Assembly: GCA_964397775.1 (NCBI GenBank)
Contig: CAYNKL010000004.1
Location: 4,653-68,652 of the forward strand
DNA from: Allosediminivita sp964397775
GTDB taxonomy: Bacteria; Pseudomonadota; Alphaproteobacteria; Rhodobacterales; Rhodobacteraceae
Direction: 5' to 3'
Length of the DNA: 64,000 nucleotides
Under the pieces are notes generated by a model. That model searched no databases, was not told where the DNA came from, and saw only the letters and a list, made by a program, of their open reading frames with translations. A program made the position numbers and the translations under genes. Positions 7,213-17,254 of the stretch are shown piece by piece. Positions within the stretch are counted from its first letter, which is position 1; every line of letters begins with the position of its first letter.

Positions 7213-8076
7213 CACGATTGGAATGATCTTAAGTATCTTCTGGCGCTTCATCGCCACGGAAAGCTTGCAGACGCGGGGCGGAACGTTGGCGTCAGCGAAA
7301 CGACGGTGGCTCGTCGGATAAGGACGCTCGAACAGGCCTTGGGGACTACGCTCTTCTTGCGCAGCGCCGATGGACGCTATCAACCGACCGATGAAGCGCT
7401 GCAAATCCTGCCACACGCCGAGTCCATCGAAGCAAGTAGCACTGCGATAAGGGCAATCTCAGGCGAGAGCACCGGCCTTGTCGCGGGTTGCGTGCGTGTG
7501 AGCGCAGTGCCGATTATCGTGAACCGTTTGCTGGTTCCTGGCATTCCGGCTTTGAACCAAGCACATCCGGGTCTCACAATCGACCTCGTCCCGACCGCCG
7601 ACAATCTTGATTTGTCCAAACGAGAGGCAGACCTTGCTGTGCGCTTTGCACGTCCCTCGGGTGGGGGGCTGCGCACCAAGGCGCAAAGGCTGGGCGTGTT
7701 GTCATTCGCGGCTTACGCTGCAAGTTTTGTCTCGCCAGACGAATGTGAGACGCTCGCTTGGATCCTCTATGACGAGACACATTCGGATCTCCCGCAGGCC
7801 CGCTGGCTTGAAGGGGCTGCAAAGTCATCAGAACTGCGCGCGAGCTTGAGGGTAGCGGATGCCGAGACTGCGATGCACGCCGTGGCAGCGGGGGTTGGAA
7901 AGACGCTATTGCCAACTTCGATTGCATCTGCTGATCCGCGACTTCGGGCAATCGAACGCAATGGCCTGGCCCGCTTTCCAAGCAGGGAAGTCTGGTTGCT
8001 GTCCCATGTTGATCAGACCTCAAGACTCTCAATCACTGCGGCAAAGGATTGGCTGACCAGTCTCGATTGGAGCTGA
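7204..8076 (+). CDS. LysR-type transcriptional regulator
   Basis: 290-residue regulator. The N-terminal winged helix (residues about 5-62) contains GKLADAGRNVGVSETTVARR and the RTLEQALGTTLFLR wing; the remainder is the periplasmic-binding-like effector domain with a dimerisation linker. The start at 7204 gives the canonical LysR N-terminus (MQSHDWNDLKYLLALHRHG). An upstream ATG at 7132 in frame would add 24 residues and almost collide with the divergent yciI start, so it is less likely. No clear Shine-Dalgarno is seen before 7204, and an inverted repeat covers the start. It probably regulates yciI and itself. Confidence 0.85.
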   Translation: MQSHDWNDLKYLLALHRHGKLADAGRNVGVSETTVARRIRTLEQALGTTLFLRSADGRYQPTDEALQILPHAESIEASSTAIRAISGESTGLVAGCVRVSAVPIIVNRLLVPGIPALNQAHPGLTIDLVPTADNLDLSKREADLAVRFARPSGGGLRTKAQRLGVLSFAAYAASFVSPDECETLAWILYDETHSDLPQARWLEGAAKSSELRASLRVADAETAMHAVAAGVGKTLLPTSIASADPRLRAIERNGLARFPSREVWLLSHVDQTSRLSITAAKDWLTSLDWS

Positions 8077-8280
8077 GACGACGCTACAGCTCTCATTCGC
8101 GCAGGCTGGAGCATCCGGCACCTTGGGCTCGAAGTTGGCGCTGCTGCGGGGCGCACGAGTGGCCGCTTCACCTTCCTCACATAGGCTCCCGGTCAATAGC
8201 CTGACTGGAAAGCCGGTTTCATCTGGCGCGAAACACATTCACGCCTTGACGGTGCGCTATTTCAAGAACGCACCGTGCAC

Positions 8281-8366
8281 CCCGGGACAAACCTAACACC
8301 CGGTTAACGCCACCAGCTAACCCACTGAAATTTCACACCCCGAAAGATGTCCCGGCCCGGGACATG
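8281..8366 (+). repeat. 86-bp intergenic element, copy A
   Basis: Begins CCCGGGACAA and ends with the dyad ATGTCCCGG-C-CCGGGACAT (8347-8365, perfect 9-base arms). In between are CGGTTAA (8301-8307) and CTAACCCACTGA near 8317-8328. It aligns end to end with copies at 40282-40367 and 55977-56062, all exactly 86 bases. It lies just beyond the clpB terminator. Confidence 0.7.
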
Positions 8367-8396
8367 AAAAAAGGCGGGGTTTCCCCCGCCTTTTTC
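8367..8396 (-). terminator. Rho-independent terminator of clpB
   Basis: On the minus strand GGCGGGG-GAAA-CCCCGCC is followed by six T residues, a 7-base perfect stem with a GNRA-type loop, about 25 bases after the clpB stop. An A-run on the other side makes it potentially bidirectional. Confidence 0.9.
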
Positions 8397-8416
8397 CGTC
8401 GTCGATATGTCAGGCC

Positions 8417-11035
<2,619 letters not shown>

Positions 11036-11122
11036 CGGTCTCTCCTCTTCTTGAAGCGCCCCGGGGGTCTGGTCCGGCGCCTGCTTCGCAGCACGCCGAT
11101 AAGGTCGGGGCCTCGGGATGAG

Positions 11123-11151
11123 AGATGGCGTCGGCGCAGCCGGGGTTCAAG
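11123..11151 (-). promoter_or_regulatory. Candidate RpoH (sigma-32) promoter of clpB
   Basis: On the minus strand CTTGAAC (11151-11145) and GCCATCT (11129-11123) are separated by 15 bases, close to the sigma-32 pattern CTTGAAA-N13/14-CCCATNT. It is 90-115 bases upstream of the clpB start. The -10 is imperfect; the call rests mostly on the -35 and the known heat-shock control of clpB. Confidence 0.4.
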
Positions 11152-11257
11152 GCCTCATCGTTGCAAAAATGTCACTACGGCCAAAGTGACGCGCTTCGGC
11201 ACGGACGGCCCTGGCAGGACAGCCATTCGGGGCAGGTCCGGCCCTGCCGGAAACGAA

Positions 11258-11283
11258 AAAAGCCGCGGCAGTCCGCGGCTTTC
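11258..11283 (-). terminator. Terminator of the VPLPA-CTERM gene
   Basis: Minus strand: AAAGCCGCGG, loop ACTG, CCGCGGCTTT then further T residues. The 10-base perfect stem with U-tract lies 34 bases after the stop at 11317. Confidence 0.85.
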
Positions 11284-11316
11284 CCCTCGATCCCTAAGAC
11301 CGCCCTGTGGTGGCGC

Positions 11317-11925
11317 TCACGCCTTCCGGCTGCGGATGATGCCAAGCCCGAAAAGACCCGAGAACAGCAGAACCGCACCGGCGGGCAGCGGAACCGGCGA
11401 CGGCACGGTCTTGAACTTCATGTACGCCTTGATGGTCTCGGCGCCAAAGAGGTTGTCCACCCCATTGTAGCTGTTGCCGGTATCAGAGGTCAGCGTGCTG
11501 AAGCTCAGCTTCAGCTTGCCGTCTCTCAGTTGGCTGTTCAGCGCATCTTTCGCCACACGGGCGAATAGAAAGGTCGGTGCCAGGTACTGGTTGCCAAAGG
11601 TCGGGCCGGCAAAGATGTCGTTCGAACCGTCACCGTCCAACACTTCGCCAAGCCCCAGTGTCCCCAGCGAAACGGACACGGTCTCATTCCTGCTGTTGAA
11701 GTCCCCGAAGAACGCGAGGGTCAGAAGCGCATCCGAGACCGCCTCGACCCTGCCGGGTTCAAACGTCATGTCCAGGGTTCCGCCGCCATCGGAACAGAAC
11801 GTGCCCCCCTCGCAGAAGTTGGTGATGGACTGACCTTCGGCGTAGAACGACGCGGTCGTCGCGGAGGCGGCGTTGGCCGAAAGCGCCATCACGGCTGCAG
11901 CAAGAAGTTTGAAAATCCTTGTCAT
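11317..11925 (-). CDS. Secreted VPLPA-CTERM sorting-domain protein
   Basis: 202-residue exported protein. The N-terminal signal peptide (MTRIFKLLAAAVMALSANAASA) is followed by a low-complexity Gly/Thr/Ser/Phe-rich passenger with two cysteines near 38-44 (CEGGTFC). The C-terminus is a sorting module: PVPLPAGAVLLFSGLFGLG as motif plus transmembrane helix, then the basic tail IIRSRKA. This VPLPA-type variant of PEP-CTERM is typical of Rhodobacterales and is recognised by an exosortase/EpsH-type membrane protease, usually linked to exopolysaccharide or biofilm. No exosortase is in this window. It is flanked by its own terminator and an AT-rich upstream region, so it is monocistronic. Confidence 0.85.
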   Translation of the reverse strand: MTRIFKLLAAAVMALSANAASATTASFYAEGQSITNFCEGGTFCSDGGGTLDMTFEPGRVEAVSDALLTLAFFGDFNSRNETVSVSLGTLGLGEVLDGDGSNDIFAGPTFGNQYLAPTFLFARVAKDALNSQLRDGKLKLSFSTLTSDTGNSYNGVDNLFGAETIKAYMKFKTVPSPVPLPAGAVLLFSGLFGLGIIRSRKA

Positions 11926-12128
11926 TGGTTTCTTCCGTTTATTGAATCTCTTTTTGGCCCCAATTGAGCCTCATCTTGCGCACATCTGACATACTTCTGA
12001 CTTTTTCTCAAAAGATTTCGTTAAACAATACGTTGCGTCTGCGGCAACAGTGCAGACGACTGCCTGCAACCAGTTGCATCGACGCCCGCGCTCGCCTACT
12101 CGGAGCCGAACCTGCGGAGGCCTGACCG

Positions 12129-12830
12129 ATGTCCCGACACCCCGATGACCGCCTGATCGTCGCGCTCGACGTGGCCGATGCCCATACCGGGCTGCAACTC
12201 GCCGGGCGGCTCGGCGATGCGGTGTCCTTCTACAAGATCGGGCTCGGGATGCTGACCGGCGGCGGGCTGGCGCTCGCCAACGAGCTTAAGCAGGAACACG
12301 GCAAGCGCATCTTCCTCGACATGAAGCTCTTCGACATCGGCGCCACCGTCGAAGCGGCGGTGCGCGGCCTTGCCCAGTTCGACCTCGACTTCCTCACCGT
12401 GCACGGCGATCCGCACGTGATCCGCGCCGCGCGCGAGGGGGCCTCGGGAACGAACATGAAGATCCTCGGCGTGACCATCCTGACCTCGCTCGACCGCGCC
12501 GATCTCGACGCGAGCATGATCGAGCCCGGCGACGTGGCCGACATCGTGGAAACGCGCGCGGGGCGCGCCTTCGAGGCCGGCGCCGACGGCATCATCTGTT
12601 CCCCGAACGAAGCCGCCGCCATCCGTGCCCTGCCCGAATCCGCCGGACGCCTGATCGTCACCCCCGGGATCCGCCCCGCCGGCGCCGCCTCGGGCGACCA
12701 GAAACGCATCGCGACACCGGCCAGCGCCATTGGCGCCGGGGCCGACCACATCGTCGTCGGCCGTCCGATCTGGGCCGCGCCCGATCCGCGGGGCGCCGCC
12801 CGCGCGATCCTCGACGAACTGCCCGCCTGA
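12129..12830 (+). CDS. pyrF: Orotidine-5'-phosphate decarboxylase
   Basis: 233-residue OMP decarboxylase, last step of UMP synthesis. The start MSRHPDDRLIVALDV contains the LDV strand of the TIM barrel; the catalytic DxKxxD motif is DMKLFD at 64-69 (D64, K66, D69). The phosphate-binding end shows TPGIRPAG and a Gly-rich VVGRPIW segment. Length and motifs are canonical for the pyrF type I family. The start at 12129 is preceded by GGAGG about 8 bases upstream. The other pyrimidine genes of the window (pyrB and a pyrC-like gene) lie 30 kb away. Confidence 0.97.
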   Translation: MSRHPDDRLIVALDVADAHTGLQLAGRLGDAVSFYKIGLGMLTGGGLALANELKQEHGKRIFLDMKLFDIGATVEAAVRGLAQFDLDFLTVHGDPHVIRAAREGASGTNMKILGVTILTSLDRADLDASMIEPGDVADIVETRAGRAFEAGADGIICSPNEAAAIRALPESAGRLIVTPGIRPAGAASGDQKRIATPASAIGAGADHIVVGRPIWAAPDPRGAARAILDELPA

Positions 12831-12965
12831 TCCGCCATGTGCCCGGGCGGTGACTGGCCCGCGAAATTCGCTTCACGGCCGCTCAAGATGGCTTGACATC
12901 GGCACGGGAACCATCTCCGCGCATTATCGTTCTCACATCGTATGCAAGAAGCGATGGAGGCCACG

Positions 12966-13229
12966 ATGCCCGATCTGCGGACTGACCTGAGCGAGATCAA
13001 CTACAACGCCGCCGAGGAGTGCTTCCAGGCGCTTGTCACCTTTCATGAACCCACAGGCCCCGTCCGCGTGGCCGCCGATTTCCGCGCGCCGCTGAACGCG
13101 CCGGACGAACTGGTCCGGCAAGGCCTGATCCAATCGGCCTATTCGGACCTCTACGCCGGGCGGGGCATGACGGCCCGCATTCAAGCGCCGGCGCTCAACG
13201 CACCCGAATCGGCCGCTCACGCAGCCTGA
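12966..13229 (+). CDS. Small hypothetical protein
   Basis: 87-residue soluble protein starting MPDLRTDLSEINYNAAEECF, with ribosome-binding site GGAGG at 12956-12960. I do not recognise a family; the body (VTFHEPTGPVRVAADFRAP, DELVRQGLIQSAYSDLYAG) looks like a small alpha/beta domain with a helical C-terminus. An earlier ATG at 12942 lacks a ribosome-binding site. Its 3' end overlaps the convergent Nudix gene by 35 bases. Confidence 0.6.
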   Translation: MPDLRTDLSEINYNAAEECFQALVTFHEPTGPVRVAADFRAPLNAPDELVRQGLIQSAYSDLYAGRGMTARIQAPALNAPESAAHAA

Positions 13230-13755
13230 GTTCGCTGCGTCGGGACGGAAGCAGCGGTGCGCCGTGCAGCGTAGCTGGCGCCACGCCGCGCGTCACCCGG
13301 CCCGCCGGCCCGCCGGCACCTGCTGAGACGCCCGCCAAAAGGCGCTTCCGCATGTAGCTGGCCACGATTCTCCGGAAATGCGGGATCGCATCGGAACGCC
13401 TCACAAATTCCGCAGGCGTCAGCGCGATCCAGCCAGAGCCCTCCTCGCCAAAGCGCACCTCGCCGCGCAGCCGCGCGGGCATGTGCATGGCAAAGAACCA
13501 GTCCGGCCCTTCCGGCTTGTGGCGCAGATGAACCAGCTTTGCCCGCCCCCTCGGCAGGCGCAGCCCAAGTTCCTCTTCCGTCTCACGCAGGGCGCAGGTC
13601 TCCGGGTCCTCGCCATCTTCCCGCCCCCCACCGGGAAGGTCCAGGTACCCCTGCCAGCCGATCCCCGGATTGAAATCCCGTCGCAGCACCAGCATATGCG
13701 GACCGGCCAGCAGGATAAGCTTCGCGCCCGAGAATGTCCGTCGCGGATCTGTCAT
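13195..13755 (-). CDS. Nudix hydrolase
   Basis: 186-residue Nudix superfamily hydrolase. The Nudix box GX5EX7REUXEEXGU fits residues 43-65 (G43, E49, R57, E58, E61, E62, G64). Such enzymes cleave nucleoside diphosphates linked to another moiety. The neighbour DinB polymerase, divergent, makes a nucleotide-sanitising role attractive but unproven. The start at 13755 (MTDPRRTFSG) is preceded by GGAAGG; an alternative start at the dinB boundary is possible. The basic C-terminal extension (about 40 residues, GGPAGRVTRG onwards) is unusual and overlaps the convergent small gene. Confidence 0.85.
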   Translation of the reverse strand: MTDPRRTFSGAKLILLAGPHMLVLRRDFNPGIGWQGYLDLPGGGREDGEDPETCALRETEEELGLRLPRGRAKLVHLRHKPEGPDWFFAMHMPARLRGEVRFGEEGSGWIALTPAEFVRRSDAIPHFRRIVASYMRKRLLAGVSAGAGGPAGRVTRGVAPATLHGAPLLPSRRSELRLRERPIRVR

Positions 13756-13789
13756 GGTCTGGCCTTCCTGCCTGAGATAGTCTTGCGCC

Positions 13790-15043
13790 ATGCCATCCCT
13801 CTGCCGCGACTGCCTGACCGAGTTCGAGACCGGCCCGCGCTGCCCCGCCTGCGGGCGGCCGCGTATCGTCGCGCATGACGAATTGTGGGATCTCTCCATC
13901 GCACACATGGATTGCGATGCTTTCTATGCCAGCGTGGAAAAGCGCGACAACCCGGAACTGGCCGACAAGCCCGTGATCATCGGCGGCGGGCGGCGCGGTG
14001 TGGTGTCGACTGCCTGTTATGTCGCCAGGATCCGCGGCGTGCGCTCGGCGATGCCCATGTTCAAGGCGCTGAAGCTCTGCCCCGAAGCGGTCATCATCAA
14101 GCCCCGCATGCAGGTCTATGCCGAGGTCAGCCGCGCGATCCGAGGCATGATGGAGGATCTCACCCCCTCGATCGAGCCGCTCTCGCTTGACGAGGCCTTC
14201 CTCGACCTCACTGGCACGGCGCGCCTGCACGGCCACCCGCCCGCCGTCATGCTGGCGCGGCTGGTCAAGCGTATGCAGTCGGAACTTGGGGTGACCGGCT
14301 CCATCGGCCTCTCGCACAACAAGTTTCTTGCCAAGATCGCCTCCGACCTCGACAAGCCCAACGGCTTTGCCGTCATCGGCAAGGCGGAAACGCAGGACTT
14401 CCTGCGCCCCAAACCCGTGCGGATGATCTGGGGTGTGGGCGGCGCCGGGCAGGAGGCGCTGGAGCGCGCCGGCATCCGCACCTTCGAGGACCTGCTGCGC
14501 TGGGACCGCCGCGACCTGCACCACCGCTTCGGCTCCATGGGTGAGCGGCTCTGGCACCTGGCCCGCGGCGAGGACACCCGCCGCGTCACCCGCGACGCCG
14601 CGCCTAAGTCGATCTCGAACGAGACGACCTTTGCCGATGACATCGACGACCCCGAACTGCTCGACGGGCATCTCTGGCGCATGTGCGAAAAGGTGGCCGA
14701 CCGGGCCAAGGCCAAGGGCCTCGCGGGCCGCGTGGTGACGCTGAAGATCAAGCAGGCGGACTTCAAACTGCTGACCCGGCGCCAGTCGCTGCCCGACGCC
14801 ACGCAATACGCCGACCGCATCTACCGCATGGCCCGCGGCCTCTTCGATCGCGAACCGCAGGGCCGCGCCTATCGCCTGATCGGCGCCGGCATCTCGGACC
14901 TCGTGCCCGACAGCATGGCCGACCGCGTGCCGGACATGCTCGACCCGCAGGCCGAAACCCGGGCAAGGGCCGAACGCGCCACCGACAGCATCCGCGCCCG
15001 CTTTGGCGAGGATGCGATTCTCAAGGGCCGGTCCCTGCGGTAG
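13790..15043 (+). CDS. dinB: DNA polymerase IV with N-terminal zinc-ribbon-like motif
   Basis: 417-residue Y-family translesion polymerase. Catalytic acidic residues are D41 in IAHMDCDAFYASVE and D134/E135 in PLSLDEAFLDL, with the steric region ACYVARIRGVRSAMP. Palm, finger and thumb are followed by the little-finger domain (TLKIKQADFKLLTRRQSLPD). An extra N-terminal segment of about 30 residues carries C5, C8, C18 and C21 (CRDC ... CPAC), a zinc-ribbon pattern not found in E. coli DinB. It bypasses lesions at the replication fork. It is divergent from the Nudix gene with almost no spacing. No LexA-type GAAC-N7-GAAC site is seen. Confidence 0.93.
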   Translation: MPSLCRDCLTEFETGPRCPACGRPRIVAHDELWDLSIAHMDCDAFYASVEKRDNPELADKPVIIGGGRRGVVSTACYVARIRGVRSAMPMFKALKLCPEAVIIKPRMQVYAEVSRAIRGMMEDLTPSIEPLSLDEAFLDLTGTARLHGHPPAVMLARLVKRMQSELGVTGSIGLSHNKFLAKIASDLDKPNGFAVIGKAETQDFLRPKPVRMIWGVGGAGQEALERAGIRTFEDLLRWDRRDLHHRFGSMGERLWHLARGEDTRRVTRDAAPKSISNETTFADDIDDPELLDGHLWRMCEKVADRAKAKGLAGRVVTLKIKQADFKLLTRRQSLPDATQYADRIYRMARGLFDREPQGRAYRLIGAGISDLVPDSMADRVPDMLDPQAETRARAERATDSIRARFGEDAILKGRSLR

Positions 15044-15267
15044 GGGTCAGTTGGAAGCAAGGACGGAGCCGCGCATGGCAGCCGCGCGTGGTGGCGATCC
15101 GGACCGCTGATCCGCGCGCTTTATCCTAGGCAACTCCGAAAGACCCCGACACGAGGCTCCCAGCTTCACCAAATCGCCGCCGCCTGGGGGCGCGGCTGCG
15201 ATGCGCGGCGGCCTTCGGCCTTGATTCCGCGCAGGGGCTTCGCGCTCAAGCCACGACTAAGCGCGCC

Positions 15268-15594
15268 TCACCCCCGCCCCAGAACCGCCTCTTCCTCGGC
15301 GGCCACGTCATAGCCCATCGCTTCCAGCCCCGCTTCGAGGTGATCTGCCAGATGCGGTGTTCCGATCAGGTAGTCCCCGGTGGGGGTCGATGCCTCGGCA
15401 TAGGCGGTCTCATAGGCCTCGCCCCATTCGTCGGCCTCGAAGGCCCCGCGCCCGATCCACATGACCGCGACCAGCGCGGCCTGTTCTTCCTCGTTCATGT
15501 CCTCGACATTGGACCGAAGCTGCGGCTCCGAGCGGTCCAGCTCGCGCGCCATGACGATCACCGAAGCGACCTTGTGTGCGGAAATCTTGTCCAT
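15268..15594 (-). CDS. DUF3775 protein
   Basis: 108-residue acidic protein of the DUF3775 type: N-terminal helix MDKISAHKVASVIVMARELD, then NVEDMNEEEQAALVAVMWIGRG (a well-conserved block), and a C-terminal LIGTPHLADHLEAGLEAMG with alternating acidic residues. Domain function is unknown and no catalytic residues are recognised. The start at 15594 is the first Met in the conserved block; the frame extends upstream without a better signal. It is transcribed away from the SDR operon. Confidence 0.75.
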   Translation of the reverse strand: MDKISAHKVASVIVMARELDRSEPQLRSNVEDMNEEEQAALVAVMWIGRGAFEADEWGEAYETAYAEASTPTGDYLIGTPHLADHLEAGLEAMGYDVAAEEEAVLGRG

Positions 15595-15658
15595 CCTTGC
15601 GTCTCCATCTCCTGTGGCCGGACCACACTGGAGCAGAGCCGCCCGGCGCACATTGATC

Positions 15659-16390
15659 TTAAGCAAAGATGCGGTAGTAGAGCGAATCCGGAAGGATCTG
15701 TGCCGCGCGGAAGGCCAGCGCCATCTGCCACGGGAAGGAGCGCTGGAAGCTGTCAGACGTCATGTGCTCGACAAAGATCTGCGCGGCCTTCTCGGGCTCC
15801 ATGATGAAGGGCATCGCGAAGTCGTTCTTGTCAGTCAGGCGTGTGCGCACGAAGCCCGGGTTCACAAGCTGCACCTCGACACCCGTCCCCTTCAGGTCCG
15901 CATGAAGCGATTCCGCCAGCGACATGACCCCCGCCTTGGACGAGGAATAGGGCGCCGCCCCCGGTAGACCGCGAAAGCCCGCCAGCGATCCGGTCAGCAC
16001 GATGTGCCCCCGGTCGCGCGCGGTAAAGCGCGGCAGGATCGTGCTCATGAGCTTCATGGTACCGACGTAATTCACCTGCGCCATGGTCTCGGCCTGCTCG
16101 GCGTCCCACTCCGTGGCGCCGAACGGCCAGTAGGCGCCCGAGGTCTGGACCACCCCGTCGATCTCGCCCGCCGCATCGGCGGCCCGCTTGAGAGACTCGG
16201 CATCCGTCACATCGGTGGTCACGACATCCGCGCGCCCGGGAAGCGCCTCGGCCAGATCCTTCAGTCGATCCTCGGAACGTGCCGACAGCACCAGCGACAC
16301 GCCCCGCCGGCTCAGCTGATGTGCCACGGCCGCGCCAAGCCCATCGGACGCCCCGACCAGCCAATACCGCTTCCCGCTCCAGTCTCTCAT
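15659..16390 (-). CDS. Short-chain dehydrogenase/reductase (RpoE-operon type)
   Basis: 243-residue classical SDR. Cofactor loop GASDGLGAA at 13-21, catalytic S135, Y148 and K152 (YSSSK). It is in the position of the SDR in the RpoE-controlled cluster of Rhodobacter sphaeroides that also has DUF1365 and FAD-oxidoreductase genes. Start MRDWSGKRYWLVGA at 16390 is backed by GGAGA 5-9 bases upstream; longer in-frame starts are not. It is the distal gene of the operon, 108 bases after the DUF1365 stop. The substrate is unknown; lipid or polyunsaturated fatty acid chemistry is suspected from context. Confidence 0.9.
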   Translation of the reverse strand: MRDWSGKRYWLVGASDGLGAAVAHQLSRRGVSLVLSARSEDRLKDLAEALPGRADVVTTDVTDAESLKRAADAAGEIDGVVQTSGAYWPFGATEWDAEQAETMAQVNYVGTMKLMSTILPRFTARDRGHIVLTGSLAGFRGLPGAAPYSSSKAGVMSLAESLHADLKGTGVEVQLVNPGFVRTRLTDKNDFAMPFIMEPEKAAQIFVEHMTSDSFQRSFPWQMALAFRAAQILPDSLYYRIFA

Positions 16391-16498
16391 GGGATCTCCT
16401 TGTACCGCTTGATCACGGCTTTCCGCTCTGCTCATCTGACGAACCCCCGAGACGCCCGGAGGTTCACCGGAAAACGGCATAAATGCGGGGATGTGATC

Positions 16499-17254
16499 CT
16501 AGCGGCTCACTTCCTCCACAGGCGGCTCGGGCCGGGGGCGGTACCGCGCGCCCTTCAGCTTCAGCTTCAGCGCCTGCCAGTAGATCAGCGCCAGCACCCG
16601 CCGCGCCCCGAAGGGCCGCCGCATCGCCGCCCGCAGGATGCGCCCGTCGGTCAGCGGCGCGCGCTCGCCCACCAGCGTGGCCAGCACCCCGCCGCCCGGG
16701 CCGTTGAAGTCGATCCAGATGCCCACGCGCTCGGGCGTGATGTCGAAGCGGAAGGTGTAACCCCCGCCGATCTCCTGGAAGGGCGAGACGTGAAAGACCT
16801 TGGTCGCCTCCAGCCGGTCGCCCGCCAGGATCGGCGCAAGATCGGGTTTCGCGCAGAGATACGAATGCCGGTCACCGAAGGTGTTGCTCACCTCGGCGAT
16901 CACCGCGATCAGCTTGCCCGCTCCATCATGCGCCAGCCAGAAGGACACCGGGTTGAACACATGCCCCAGCATGCGTGGCTGGGTCAGCAGCAGAAGCTGC
17001 CCCTCGGCCCGGATCTGGTGGGCCTCCAGCACCTCTCGCGCCCAGGGCGCACCGCGCCCCTCTTTCGGCGGCCCGCCATGATCGCGGTCCTGCACACCGG
17101 TGAAATTCCACCCGTTGCGCGAGAAGAGCCACGGCCCTTCCACCTCGGCCTCCGCATCGAACATCACGTAGTCGATGGAGTAGCGAAAGGCGTTCGCCAC
17201 CTCGCCCTTGCGCCCGTGGTAGGTATAGCCCGCGACGTGGTCGACACCTTTCAT
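16499..17254 (-). CDS. DUF1365 protein
   Basis: 251-residue DUF1365 (COG3496) protein. Conserved blocks: YTYHGRKGEVANAFRYSIDYV near the N-terminus, QPRMLGHVFNPVSFWL (the family hallmark), and SPFQEIGGGYTFRF. The start ATG at 17254 overlaps the stop TGA of the FAD-oxidoreductase gene by 4 bases (ATGA), so the two are translationally coupled. DUF1365 proteins co-occur with FAD-dependent COG2907 proteins, cyclopropane-fatty-acid synthases and RpoE/ChrR; the activity is unresolved but thought to concern unusual membrane fatty acids. Confidence 0.9.
   Translation of the reverse strand: MKGVDHVAGYTYHGRKGEVANAFRYSIDYVMFDAEAEVEGPWLFSRNGWNFTGVQDRDHGGPPKEGRGAPWAREVLEAHQIRAEGQLLLLTQPRMLGHVFNPVSFWLAHDGAGKLIAVIAEVSNTFGDRHSYLCAKPDLAPILAGDRLEATKVFHVSPFQEIGGGYTFRFDITPERVGIWIDFNGPGGGVLATLVGERAPLTDGRILRAAMRRPFGARRVLALIYWQALKLKLKGARYRPRPEPPVEEVSR

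Larger units (their letters stand above)
8077..8416. other. Intergenic region with an 86-bp element and the clpB terminator
   Basis: Between convergent lysR (+) and clpB (-). The first 200 bases show no gene. Then comes copy A of the 86-bp intergenic element (8281-8366), directly followed by the clpB terminator hairpin. Confidence 0.6.

Noticed and set aside
13740..13800. LexA box between the Nudix gene and dinB
   Set aside because: No GAAC-N7-GAAC or CTGT-N8-ACAG pattern of adequate quality was seen.
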